DNA of 64,000 nucleotides from Torreya grandis (Eukaryota > Streptophyta > Pinopsida > Cupressales > Taxaceae). Location of the stretch: the NCBI GenBank assembly GCA_037957365.1, contig JARHVA010006311.1:124001-188000 (forward strand), in the 5' to 3' direction. Positions 35,408-47,095 of this stretch are shown here, piece by piece. Numbering within the stretch: the first letter of the stretch is position 1; the number at the start of each line of letters is the position of its first letter. The notes under the pieces were generated by a model. The model searched no databases. It was not told the origin of the DNA and saw only the letters and a program-made list of their open reading frames with translations. Made by a program: the position numbers and the translations under genes.

Positions 35408-37614
35408 TATTGTTCATGTGATTATTATCATCTCATGAAAACTATCACTTGTAAATGGAAGGATGAATATTTAAATCACTATTATTAATTTCATTAGATT
35501 CTAGCAAAGATGGAACCTAGTTTGAAATAGGGTGAATGTTGAAAGAGGAAGACAAAAATAATAAGAGAATAGAGGATGAGTCAATAAAAGAGTAAGACAA
35601 ATGGTAGTACTTGGTACTCCAAATAGAGGGGCATTGGTTTGTATTGGACTAATGAATGTAGTCTAGTTGGAAACAATCAAAACTATGGTAGATTCACACA
35701 ACTCAAAAGACTCAAATGGCACCATGAAACCCATTGAAAGTTTTTGTAGATCTGTAATGATGATTAATTTATTTAATTTCAATGTCATGTTATAACCATG
35801 CAATGAAATTCATCAAATGGTAGATCTGTAATCATGCATGTTAGAACCATGTAATGATATCACCTACAAGGTTAGGTAGAATGGATTTCAAAATAGGTCA
35901 GAACCTTACAATAAAATCCAATGCAAAATTAGGTAAAATGGTAGGTCTATAATGGTGATTAATTTATTTAATTTCAAGGGCATGTCATAACCATGCAATA
36001 AAATACACTACAAGGATACCCTTAAAATTCATGTTAGTACTTTAATTTAAGAGAATATGCCCACTACTTTGTGCTATCATTTTTTTAACTTTACTATTTG
36101 GTATGAATTTGCATTAGAACCTTAATTCTAACCTATAAATTCCATATTAAGTATCTTAATTTTTACTATTGGACCATTATCCTAGGCTACTTTATGTTAT
36201 TTTAAAAACTACTTGCATGCGAGGTTTTAAATTTAATGTTCAAAAGATAGAACTGTGATAGGTTTGCATGACTCAAAAGGCTTAGATGGAATCATGAAAT
36301 CCATAAAAAGGCTAGGTAGATATGCATAATCATAGATATCATTCTACCTAATCTTGTAGTTAATTTCATTTCATGGTTCAGACATGTATTATTGCAGATC
36401 AAATCTGATCTACCATTCTACCTAACCTTACAATGGATTTAATTGCAAGGTTATAACATGTTACTAAAATCAATTCAACTTAACCCTATAGGTGATATCA
36501 TTGTATGGATTTGGCATTGATCACTATATATCTAAATATATCTATCATTTTATGAATTTCATTACATGGTTATGACATGCCATTGAAATTTAATAAATTA
36601 ATCATCATTACAAATCTACAAAAACTTGAATTGGATCTCATATCACCATCTAAGTCTTTTGAAACCCTCGACACATGGAGGGAAAATACACTTTAGCTCA
36701 TTTTAAGCCCTCAAAATCTTATTCATACAAAATTTTACCACTATATTCCTATAGCCTGGACTCCTCTAAAGTGAGATATAATTTTTAATTGTCATAATGC
36801 ACTTTTAGTACAATGATAAAATATTTATATTCTATTAATATGTCATGTATTTTATTAATTTTTATTTTATATATAAAAAAATATTTTATGGTTTAATCTT
36901 TAATTCAAACTTATGTTCATGTGCACAAATAACTAAAAATAGCTCCATGATATAAGCAGATCAAGGGTTTGCATCACTTTCAATTTTATTTCATGTGCAC
37001 AGGTCATGAGTCATGCAAATATACTATGACTCTATCTGCACCCTACCAGACTACATTCATTGGTCTAATTTAAACCAACTCCCCTCTAACTGGAGAACTA
37101 GGTACTAGTCATTTCTCTTACTCTTTTGTTGATTCATCCTCTATTCCATGCTTATTTCCTTATTCATATTTCAATATTTAGTGTGTTTCAAATCAGGTTT
37201 TGGGACTCCCATATTCTAATGATATTAATAATCATGCATCTTGATTTGGATTTATGGTGAAGAAAATGTGCTCCCAAAAGGGAGGTCATAGGTTTATAAC
37301 ACCATCTGAATATTTTGAGTCATGCAAATCCACTACAATTCTAGTTGATCTCCATAAAACTAAATTAATTGGTCCAATTCAAACCAACACCCCTCTAGTT
37401 GGAAAACCAAATACTAGATATTAGTCTTACTCTTTTATTGACTCATCCTTTATTAAGTGTTTATTTACTTCTTCCTCTTTCAATGTTCACCCTATTTCAA
37501 ATCAGGTTTTGGCTTTATGATGTTCTAATGACATTAATAATAGTGATTTAAATATTCATCCTTCCATTTATAAGTCTTCTTTTAAGTGAGATGATAAGAA
37601 TGACATGAACAATA
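35408..37614. mobile_element. Foldback element with long inverted arms
   Basis: The left arm (35,408 to ~36,050) reappears reverse-complemented at ~36,320-37,614. Shared landmarks include TAAATGGAAGGATGAATATT (left), whose complement closes the right arm at 37,555-37,575, and GAGTCAATAAAAGAGTAAGAC (left) paired with the 37,425-37,445 stretch. A third partial copy of the arm lies at ~36,975-37,250 in right-arm orientation, so the right side is duplicated. The spacer is about 36,050-36,320. There is no transposase. I see no obvious target duplication. A mutator-like or foldback origin is possible. Confidence 0.6.
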
Positions 37615-38299
37615 AGAGCTTTGATGTTTTCAGAGTTTATAAAAGTAAGCAACTAATTTATAGATAAAATTGTGTGCATAGTTTTTGATCTCGAATGATG
37701 TGAGTAGTAGTAATCTTAATAACATAGATTTAATTTATCTTTCTTGCTATGACAATTCACCTAACTTAAATTATATTCATGACATATATAGTCATAATAT
37801 CATAAATAAGACTTCTTTGGATTGGAGGGATAGATGTACTAAACATGTTGTAGTACCTAACAGTGTCAAGCCTTTACCTATTTTAGTTACAATAGATAAT
37901 AATAACAAGGGTGATATCACCAAGTCCCTACAAGAGTCTCACAGGTAGAGAGAAATGGGAAATAAGATAGTGTAAAATAGAGCACAAAATAGATAATAAA
38001 ATGTAAGGGTGTAGTGATAATAATCTAATATTTATAGTGTATGCCATGATGGAAAATGAGGTGGAATGTTTCCTTATACAATGTGGCATTTAGTTATGTG
38101 AGGAGGAGCATTCCATTCCATGATGAGCTTGAGCAATGGAAAATTGGTGGGGAAGGGCAAGGCCATAAAAACATGAAAGTGGAACAATATTTTAGGGTGA
38201 GTTATGAGGTGATGGTGAGGGAAAAAAATATGTTATTTCAAATGATGGACTCAAACAATCTTGGGCAAATACACATGCAAAGTTTAGTGACATGTCACA
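37615..38299. other. Spacer with short frames of unknown origin
   Basis: Frames at 37,685-37,948 and 38,056-38,307 are open but match nothing I know. Part of the second (CATTCCATGATGAGCTTGAG at ~38,110) weakly resembles the 180-bp repeat at 39,551-39,910. Confidence 0.35.
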
Positions 38300-38790
38300 A
38301 TTGTTAATGCAATATGTAAAATCTCCCTAGATTAGGCAACATGGTAACTTTGATAAATAAAAACATCATGAAAATGATATTTTTACAAGAAAACTGTGAT
38401 GCCCCACATGCATTTAGGAACTTTGGAATTGATGTAATTGTAGGAGTAAAAAATAATGAATTGTTGTCTATAGCCTCTAACTACATTTGAGGGAATAGGT
38501 GGGTTGGCAAGAACATTAAGTCCTTATATCTTGCCACCAATAAAAATGCATTTTTATTTGGAAACAAGGTTTTTGGAATTCAATTAAATGCACATTACAT
38601 ATCATATATTGTTACCATCATGAACAACATTTAAACGACACTAAAAATGCCAATATGAAAGACAACATCAAGGTCTGAACCACACACACCACCATTATCA
38701 TAGGGATGACCTTCCCCTTGTCAAATGTAGCATTGAATAATGAAGTGAAGGACACCAAGAGAATCAAAATAGTCATGCATAAATAGGTAA
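38300..38790 (+). pseudogene. Glycoside hydrolase 17 (beta-1,3-glucanase) pseudogene fragment
   Basis: Plus-strand frames rebuild the N-terminal third of a plant beta-1,3-glucanase, a secreted or wall enzyme that cleaves callose-type glucan. Visible blocks are NKNIMKMIFLQ (family: N-I-x-x-M-R-L), FRNFGIDVIVGVKNNELLSIASN (G-I-x-V-x-x-G-V-x-N), NRWVGKNIKS (W-V-x-x-N), AFLFGNKVFG (family V-G-N-E-V) and, after a frame change, NMKDNIKV*TTHTT...GMTFPLS. The Glu of the V-G-N-E motif, the general acid in this family, is Lys here. Stops interrupt it after SNYI, after MNNI and after IKV. The signal peptide and the C-terminal two thirds are missing. This is the only host-enzyme relic I can identify in the window. 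Confidence 0.6.
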
Positions 38791-39550
38791 ATTCTATAGA
38801 AATAGGTAAATTTAGATCACCGAACCTTAAACACCTATTGGACTATGTAGATAACACATCTTGGGTTGCATATATAATACATGTTGTGTTGCTTAGATTG
38901 ACATATATTATAGGTAAGGAAATGAAAGAAATAAATAATAAGATACCAAAAGACTCAATAGACTATAATCATTATTCTAGTGGTGATGATGTCATAATAG
39001 AAGTGGCCCTCCTACTAATATAATGGATGATTGGTTGCAAGATGAGTATGTCTGTGTGTTTAGCTTTCCTTTCTCCTCTTTTTTGGCTTCATAATTAGAA
39101 TAAAAATTGTTCAAATTCCTCTAAAAAGATGTATTTATACCCAAATTCAAATTTGTTTCTTCATTGCATTTCAAAATTACTCCTATAAATATAAAATACC
39201 TGTTCATAAAAAAACTAATCCCACATTATTTTGTAAAACTGGTTTGCCACAACTTATACACCTAATAGACCATAATCACTCTTACAAACATAATAGTTTA
39301 TTGGTTTTATCTATAAATATATTACTACCCCAAATTAAATATGTCCCACTCTATATGTCTTGAAATAACCTTTAGTTTTTTACAATCATCGTAGGGGAAT
39401 AGGTTAACTATTATGACCCCTAACAAATCTCATTTACAAACAACTTATATGTTGGTGTGGACCCTTGGTGCTTTGTTAGTCTAAGATTTCAATTTAATTT
39501 AACCTTTATCTCTTTATAAGTGAGATGGGACTACCTGAATTTAACTTGCA
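38791..39550. other. Spacer, nothing recognised
   Basis: One short frame (38,838-39,023) has no family features. The rest is AT-rich. Confidence 0.45.
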
Positions 39551-39910
39551 ATTAAACTCTCATGTGCAAGTTGATCATAAGTTATTGATTTCCTTTTCAT
39601 CCTGAGCTTAAACAATGGTGAAGCAGTGGAGAATGGCAAGCCTGAATAGAAAATGAATGTTATGAAATATTTGAATATGAATTGGGTGGTGACAATGATG
39701 GATGATGACATGGTATCTTTTTTTTAATAGATTTAACTCTCATGTGCAAGTTGATCATAAGTTATTGATTTCCTTTTCATTGTGAGCTTGAACAATGGTG
39801 AAGCGGTGGAGAATGGCAATGATGAATAGAAAATGAATGCAATTAAATATTTGAATATGAATTGGGTGGTGACAATGATGGATGATGACATGGTATCTTT
39901 TTTTTAATAG
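39551..39910 (+). repeat. 180-bp tandem duplication
   Basis: 39,551-39,730 and 39,731-39,910 are head-to-tail copies of exactly 180 bp, differing at a modest number of positions. Each ends in a T-run followed by AATAGATT. The 69-codon frame that starts in copy 2 (39,882-40,091) is not supported as a gene. Confidence 0.92.
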
Positions 39911-40673
39911 ATTGCATGGTGTGACTATCTATTCGATTGCAGTTCTCGTAGGAGTACATAATATTGGTTTGGTTTATTTGTACTTAGTTTTTATAAATGC
40001 ATGTTACATGTTTCTTCATGATGAACTTTTTTATTTCTGTAATGTTTTTTTGGAGGACAATAGAATTCAAAGTAAAATGGGAAGGAAATAGTTGTATTTA
40101 TGATTTTAATATGTGCCTTCAAAATGATTCGAAGATGTGTTCCATAGACATATTTGTGAAGATTAAAATGTGATAATACATTTAAAAAATAGAAAAATAC
40201 TAATAAAAATTAAAGGCACATTATTTTTTCCTAATGGATTAAGTGATTATAGGTTCTGAGTTTAATTTATGAAACTCCACTTGACCAAAACATGAAATTG
40301 TATCCCTTTTTACATAACTTTTACCTTTAACACAACTGATAATTTGCATGTTTGTGTGTGTTAGTGTATGTGTTATTAAGTAAAATATTAATTATATAAT
40401 ATAAAATATTTTATATTATTATATATAGTAATATTTTTAAATGATAATTATATAAATATGTTTCTTAAAACAACGAGATGGAAATATAGTTGTTCATATA
40501 AGATTTCACTTAAAAACAAATTAATATTTAAATTTTTAGCTTTTTTTGGGTTGGGGATGAAAATGTATGCTAACGGTCATCATCAATAAAATAATTATTT
40601 TGTAAATGCATCTTAAAAAGGTGATCCCAAATGGGTAATCTCTGCCTCAGCACCTTCACCATATTCAACATTG
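39911..40673. other. AT-rich spacer, nothing recognised
   Basis: No features can be supported up to the broken edge of the first Copia LTR at 40,674. Confidence 0.5.
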
Positions 40674-41103
40674 TATTAGCAAGATTGTATTTAGAGCCCT
40701 TGTTTAAGAGGCATAACTGTTGGTTGTAAGTGCATGCACAAGTTTACTAATTTTATATGTAGGATTAGATCTTCTTAGCTTATTGTAGAAGTAGACAATT
40801 GTAATGTTGAAGAACAGTACAGAGTGTTGAATCAATCCAGGCTTGTTGGAATTGATTGTACTTGAGAGAGATAGCTCTTGAGGGAAAGAGATTTAGTGTG
40901 AGATCTTGTGCATCTGAGAGAGGTGTGGAAGAAAGGTGTTTCTTCAATTGTATTCCTTCTGTAAAGAGTTTAATATAGGTTTTCAGGGTGGTTTCTTATA
41001 TCTCTTGTTCTTGCTATTATTTGATTCTAGTTACTTGTCTATCTGATTTATTTTCACTTTTATTGCTTTCATAAGTGTAATCATTGTTGGTTGATCCCCA
41101 AAA
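40674..41103 (+). repeat. Copia LTR1, 5'-truncated (430 bp)
   Basis: It corresponds exactly in length to the last 430 bp of LTR2 (45,616-46,045). The missing part includes the GACGTCGG cluster, so this LTR has probably lost its U3 control region. Confidence 0.92.
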
Positions 41104-41105
41104 AG

Positions 41106-41118
41106 TGGTATCAGAGCC
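41106..41118 (+). other. Copia B primer-binding site
   Basis: TGGTATCAGAGCC lies just after LTR1, complementary to the 3' end of initiator Met tRNA. Confidence 0.9.
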
Positions 41119-41216
41119 AGGTTCACTAACAGGTGGTTCAGATCTGTGTAGTGTGTATTGATTACAGGTTACTCACAGGGGTTTCTGCAGGGATTTTTGT
41201 TTGAGTGGGAGAAGCA

Positions 41217-42155
41217 ATGGCAAAAGAAAGTAAGCTGAGAATGGAGAAGTTTAATGGCAAAAATTATCAACATTGGAGAATGCAGATAGATGATTATCTA
41301 TATCAGAAAGATTTATACTTATCGTTAAGTGGAATTGCAAAGAAGCCCAAAGACATGGATGATGAAGATTGGGAAGTTCTTGATAGAAAGGCTCTGGGGT
41401 CAATAAGACTGAGTCTAGCATCTACTGTGATATCTAATTTATCACAGGCAAAAACTATGGTAGAGTTGATGACTAATTTAGCAAATTTGTATGAAAAACC
41501 CTCAGCTTCTAATAAGGTATATCTTATGAAGCAGTTATTTAATTCACATATGAATGAAGGTGGATCTGTGTCTACTCATCTGAATGATTTCAATGGAATT
41601 GTAAACCAATTAAATTTAGTCAGTATTGTATTTGATGATGAAATAAAAGCTCTTTTAATATTATGTTCTTTGCCTGAAAGCTGGCATAGCTTAGTAATGG
41701 CAGTTAGTAACACTGCATCTGCATCACATATTTTGAAAGTAGAGGATGTTGTTAGTGTTATCTTGAATGAGGAGATTCGCAAGAAAAGCACAGAAGAGAC
41801 ATTTGGGAATGCTTTAAGTTTTGAGAGCAGGGGAAGGCAGAAAGACAAGAGCAAAAGGAGATCAAGATCTAAGTCTAAGGTGAGATGAAGATCCAAATCT
41901 AGAAATGGCAGGAAGCCACAATGCTGGAATTGTGGAAAGATGGGGCACATAAGTAGAGATTGCTGGTCAAAGCCTAAGAAGGACAATCAGCACGAAGGAA
42001 AGGAAGAAGCAAAGGTTGCAGGTATTGCACAAGATGCTTTAATATTCTCTTTGCATAATAATATAGAATCTTGGGTTTGAGATTTTGGTGCATCTTTTCA
42101 TGCTACCCCTAATAGAGAATACTTTAGTGACTATGTCCAAGGAGATTTTGGAATA
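41217..42155 (+). pseudogene. Copia B Gag-protease, broken
   Basis: Starts at the ATG at 41,217 (MAKESKLRMEKFNGKNYQHW) and is open to TGA at 41,886-41,888, where Copia C has GGA (Gly) in the Arg/Ser-rich tract. Past this stop the same frame encodes the zinc knuckle CWNCGKMGHISRDC and then the protease. The protease is doubly damaged: TGA at 42,078-42,080 just before the motif, and D-F-G-A in place of the catalytic D-S-G-A. In function and layout it matches the Gag-protease of Copia A. Confidence 0.9.
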
Positions 42156-43583
42156 GTGTATTTAGGGGATGATGAGCCTTGTAAAATAATTGGCAAAGGT
42201 AAAGTGCAGTTGAAAATGCAGAATGGCAACACATGGGTGTTGAGAGATGTGATGCATGTTCCTAGCTTGAAGAGAAATTTGATTTCTACAGGAAAGTTAG
42301 GGGATGAGGGTTGTATTGTAACTCTCACAGTAGAATCTTGGAAGGTGACCAAGGGAGCACTTGTAATGGCCAGAGGTAAGAGAGTAGGTACTCTCTATTT
42401 GTATAATTGTGTTACTAACATTTCTCCTTCTGTATTATCCACTTCAGATGTGGATGCAAAATTGTGTCACTCAAGGCTTGGCCACATGAGTGAGAAGGGG
42501 ATGTCAATTCCTAAGTCCAAAGGTATACTTTCAAATTTAAAAGGCATAGATCTAGAGTTTTGTGAGCACTGTGTATTTAGAAAACAGAAAAGGGTTAGTT
42601 TTCTCAAGACTGGGTCTACTAGGAAGAGGCATAAGTTACAGCTTGTTCACACAGACGTGTGGGGACCGGCTCAAGTTGCTTCCATTGGAGGATCACAGTA
42701 CTATGTTTTGTTCATAGATGATGCTACAAGGAAGGTATGGATATATTGTATTAGAAAGAAATCTAATGTATTTGAGAGTTTTAAGATTTGGAAAGCTATG
42801 GTTGAGAATGAAACAGGCAAAAGATTGAAGTGCCTGAGATCTGACAATGGTGGTGAGTACTGCAGCCACAAGTTTAGAGATTATTGTTATAAGCGTGGAA
42901 TCCACAGGAAAAGGATGGTTCCAAGGACACCTCAGCAGAATGGAATTGCTAAAAGGATGAATAGGAAAATAATGGAGCATGCAAGGTGTATGAGATTGCA
43001 TGTTGGTTTGCCCTTACAGTTTTGGGCACAAGCTGTTGACACTGCAGTGTACTTGATTAACAGAGGACCCTCTACAACTCTGGATGGTGGAATTCCAAAA
43101 GAGGCATGGACAGGTAAAAAGGTAGATCTCTCATATCTCAAAGTTTTTGGTTGTGAAGCCTTTGTGCATATTGATAAGGAAAATAGAAAAAAGCTAGATG
43201 CTAAGTCTATGAGATGCACATTTATTGGCTATGGCTCAGATGATTTTGGTTTCAGACTATGGAATCTAGAAACTAACAAAGTAATTAGGAGTCGTGATGT
43301 TGTTTTCAATGAAAGAGTGATGTATAGTGATCATCTGAGGAAGCTGAATCAATATGGGCAGAGCAATGGAGAATTAGACGAGGTGACAGTCCAAAATGAG
43401 CTCGCGGGAAAAAGAAAGAATCACTTGAAAGAAAACACAGAGACCAACGTCGGTAGGGTAAGAACCGATGTTGGTAGAATAGAAACTGATGTAGGTCATA
43501 CAGAGACTAACGTCGGCAGGTCAGGAACCGACGTCGGTCAGGCAGAACCGACGTCGGCCAGTAACAGACCTGGAAGTGACTGA
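42156..43583 (+). pseudogene. Copia B integrase region plus TDVG linker, long open frame
   Basis: A 475-codon uninterrupted frame, the longest in the window. It covers the pre-integrase block (SRLGHMSEKGM), the core with HTDVWG and SDNGGE, and the C-terminal block KVFGCEAFVHI. The catalytic Glu is replaced by Lys (NGIAKRMN), as in Copia A. The C-terminal ~45 residues are a 7-residue repeat built on TDVG, encoded by the GACGTCGG repeats at 43,441-43,580. It ends at TGA 43,581-43,583, where Copia A has CGA (Arg). Copia C has the same stop at the same place. Confidence 0.92.
43441..43580 (+). repeat. GACGTCGG cluster in Copia B
   Basis: Seven spaced copies of ACCGACGTCGGT or C-to-T/G-to-A variants, 21 bp apart, in frame as (x-x-T-D-V-G-x)n. 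Confidence 0.9.
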
Positions 43584-45274
43584 GGTCAATCACTGTCAGA
43601 GAATTTGGGTGGACAACGTGTTGTGGACGAGTCTCAGACGCCCATCAGGAGGTCAGAAAGAGTAAGTAAGCCTCTAATTCGATATTCTCCTTCATTATTT
43701 TATTTATTGCTAACTGATGGTGGAGAACCAGAGAGTTTTGAAGAAGCAATACAGGTGGAGTCCAAGGATTAGTGGGAGCTAGGCATGAAAGAGGAAATGG
43801 AGTCCTTAAGAGAGAACCAGACATGGGATTTGGTTGAGTTGCCAGCAGGAAAGAGGACACTGAAGAATAGATGGACTTACAGATTGAAAGAAGGTGAGAA
43901 TGGAAAGATGAGATATAAGGCCAGGTTAGTAGTGAAAGGATTTACACAGAAACCAAGTATTGACTTTGGTGAGATTTTTTCTCCTGTTGTTAAAATGACT
44001 TCTATACGGACTGTACTGTCTTTGGTTGCTATTGAGGATTTGCATCTTGAGCAGCTAGATGTTAAGACATCATTTCTTCATGGATATTTGGATGAATAAA
44101 TTTATATACAACAGCCAGAAGGATTCGAGGTCAAAGGTAAGGAGAAGTTAGTGTGCAGATTGAAGAAAAGCTTGTATGGCCTCAAGCAAGCTCCTAGGCA
44201 ATGGTATTTAAAATTTGACAGGTTTATGACTGAGCATGGCTACAGTAGGTGTCAATCTGACCATTGTGTGTATTTCAAGAGGTTGGATAATTGTAGATAT
44301 ATTATTCTATTGTTGTATGTAGATGATATGCTGGTTGCAGGATCACACATGCAAGATATCTCTGAGCTTAAGGTGAAAATAGCTCAAACGTTTGCTATGA
44401 AGGATTTGGGAGCAGCAAAGAAAATCCTTGGCATGAGCATCAAGAGAGACAGGAAAAATCACAGATTGATATTGTCTCAAGAGGATTATGTGGACAAGGT
44501 GTTGAAATGGTTCAATATGCAGGATGCTAAACCGGTAAGCACACCTTTGGCTGGACATTTTAAGTTGAGTAAAGAACAATGTCCTAATTCACATGATGAG
44601 GTAGAGTACATGAGTAAGGTTCCATATTCTTCCGCAGTAGGGAGTTTAATGTATGTAATGGTTTGTACTAGACTAGATATTGCCCAAGCAGTGGGAGTTG
44701 TAAGTATATGGCCAATCCAGGTAAGGAACATTGGAAAGCAGTTTAATGGATCCTTAGATATCTGAGAGGAACCAACAGTAAGCATTTGTGCTATGGAGGT
44801 TCAGATACTTCTCTACATGGTTATGTAGATTCAAATATGGCAGGTGATTTGGATGGTAGGAGGAGCACTACAGGATATGTTTTCACTGTAGGTGGAACGG
44901 CGGTTAGCTGGATATCTAAGTTGCAAAAGGTTGTTGCCTTGTCAACTACAGAAGCAGAATATATTGCAGTCACAGAGGCTAGCAAAGAGATGATATGGAT
45001 GACACGGTTCATGGATGAGCTTGGAAGGGAGCATGAGAGTTGCAGATTGTATAGTGACAGTCATAGTGCAATCCATTTGGCTAAGAATTCGGCCTTTCAT
45101 TTAGGAACAAAGCACATACAGCTAAGGTACCATTTCATATGGTAGGTATTAGAATATGGTGAGTTGAAGCTGGGGAAAATCCATACAGATAGGAATCATG
45201 TGGATATGTTAACCAAGCCAGTTACTAAGGAGAAGTTGAATCTTCATTCAACTTCTATTGGTCTTCATGATTGA
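43584..45274 (+). pseudogene. Copia B reverse transcriptase-RNase H, broken
   Basis: The RT fingers and palm read NRWTYRLKEGENG, KARLVVKGFTQKP and LEQLDVKTSFLHGYLDE; the active site YVDD is at 44,316-44,327. RNase H contains YVDSNMAGDLDGRRSTTG and ALSTTEAEYIAV. Damage includes TAG near 43,770 (after ESKD), TAA at 44,097-44,099, a 4-bp deletion near 44,703 relative to Copia C that shifts the frame after GVVS, and TAG at 45,143-45,145. The original stop is TGA at 45,272-45,274, shortly before the polypurine tract CCAAGTGGGAGAT at 45,334-45,346. Confidence 0.9.
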
Positions 45275-45346
45275 GTTGAAGATGGAGGAGCTAGAAGATG
45301 TTGCTGTACAGGTACTGGTGCAACTGTTTATCTCCAAGTGGGAGAT

Positions 45347-46045
45347 TGTTAGGGTGTGGAGCCTAAAAGCTTCACCCATGAGTGCATTTAATAGTTTCGG
45401 GTCTACACAATCACTGACGTCGATCAGGAGTGACTGACATCGGTCAGGAGCAATCGAAGGGATGCCGACATTGGCAGGTAGTTGGTTGACGTCGGTCACA
45501 GGCAAGCAGGCAGGAATCGATGTCGGTTACCTGTGCGTCCAGAATCTATTTCTGAGGACAGCACTGAGTGTTTGCATGATGAGTTTAAGTCTTAGTCTTA
45601 AACCCGCGTCTCTATTATTAGAAAGATTGTATTTAGAGCCCTTGTTCAAGAGGCATAACTGTTGGTTGTAAGTGCATGCACAATTTCACTAATTCTATAT
45701 GTAGGATTAGATCTTCTTAGCTTATTGTAGAAGTAGACAATTGTAATGTTGAAGAACAGTATAGAGTGTTGAATCAATCCAAGCTTGTTGGAATTGATTG
45801 TACTTGAGAGAGATAGCTCTTGAGGGAAAGAGATCTAGTGTGAGAACTTGTGCATCTGAGAGAGGTGTGGAAGAAAGGTGTTTCTTCAATTGTATTCCTT
45901 CTGTAAAGAGTTTAATACAGGTTTTCAAGGTGGTTTCTTGTATCTCTTGTTCTTGTTATTATTTGATTCTAGTTACTTGTCTATCTGATTTATTTCCATG
46001 TTTATTGCTTTCATAAGTGTAATCATTGTTGGTTGATCTCCAACA
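45347..46045 (+). repeat. Copia LTR2, shared by B and C (699 bp)
   Basis: It starts TGTTAGGG and ends CCAACA. It serves as the 3' LTR of B and the 5' LTR of C. The GACGTCGG cluster is at 45,412-45,530. The 13-bp PBS of C follows at 46,048-46,060. Confidence 0.95.
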
Positions 46046-46156
46046 AGTGGTATCAGAGCCAGGTTCACTAACACGTGGTTCAGATCTGTGTAGTGTGTAT
46101 TGATTATAGGTTACTCACAGGGGTTTCTGCAAGGATTTCTGTTTGAGTGAGAAGCA

Positions 46157-47095
46157 ATGGCAGAAGAAAGTAAGCTGAGAATGGAGAAGTTTAATGGCAA
46201 AAATGATCAACATTCGATAATGCAGATAGAGGATTATCTGTATCAGAAAGATTTATACTTACCGTTAAGTGGAATTGCAAAGAAGCCCAAAGACATGGAT
46301 GATGAAGATTGGGAAGTTCTTGATAGAAAGGCTCTGGGGTCAATAAGACTGAGTCTAGCATCTACTGTGATATCTAATTTATAACAAGTAAAAACTACGA
46401 TAGAGTTGATGACTACTTTAGCAAATTTGTATGAAAAACCCTCAGCTTCTAATAAGGTATATCTTATGAAGTAGTTATTTAATTTGCATATGAATGAAGG
46501 TGGATATGTGTCTACTCATCTGAATGATTTCAATGGAATTGTAAACCAATTAAATTTAGTCAGTATTGTATTTGATGATGAAATAAAAGCTCTTTGAATA
46601 TTATGTTCTTTGCCTAAAAGCTGGCATAGCTTAGTAATGGCAGTTAGTAATACTGCATCTGCATCACATATTTTGAAAGTAGAGGATGTTGTTAGTGTTA
46701 TCTTGAATGAGGAGATTCACAGGAAAAGCACAGAAGAGACATCTAGGAACGCTTTAAGTTTTGAGAGCAGGGGAAGGCAGAAAGACAAGAGCAAAAGGAG
46801 ATCAAGATCTAAGTCTAAGGTGAGAGGAAGATCCAAATCCAGAAATGGCAAGAAGCCACAATGCTGGAATTGTGGAAAGATGGGGCACATAAGCAGAGAT
46901 TGCTGGTCAAAGCCTAAGGAGGACAATCAGCACGAAGGAAAGAAAGAAGCAAAGTTTGTAGGTATTGCACAAGATGCTTTAATATTCTCTTTGCATAATA
47001 ATATATAATCTTGGGTTTTAGATTCTGGTGCATCTTTTCATGCTACCCCTAATAGAGAATACTTTAGTGACTATGTCCAAGGAGATTTTGGAATA
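46157..47095 (+). pseudogene. Copia C Gag-protease, heavily broken
   Basis: Starts at ATG 46,157 (MAEESKLRMEKFNGK). Stops occur at 46,382-46,384 (TAA), 46,472-46,474 (TAG for CAG), 46,595-46,597 (TGA for TTA) and 47,006-47,008 (TAA). The zinc knuckle CWNCGKMGHISRDC and the protease motif WVLDSGASFHATP are both intact at residue level, unlike the protease of Copia B. Confidence 0.9.

Noticed and set aside
41576..41986. Long antisense frames within Copia gag (also at 19,530, 46,717 and equivalents)
   Set aside because: They are antisense shadows of the gag frame and recur in each copy because the gag sequence is conserved.
43441..43580. Regularly spaced repeats resembling a CRISPR array
   Set aside because: The units are short palindromes 21 bp apart inside a retrotransposon reading frame; spacers are not unique and the genome is a plant nuclear one.
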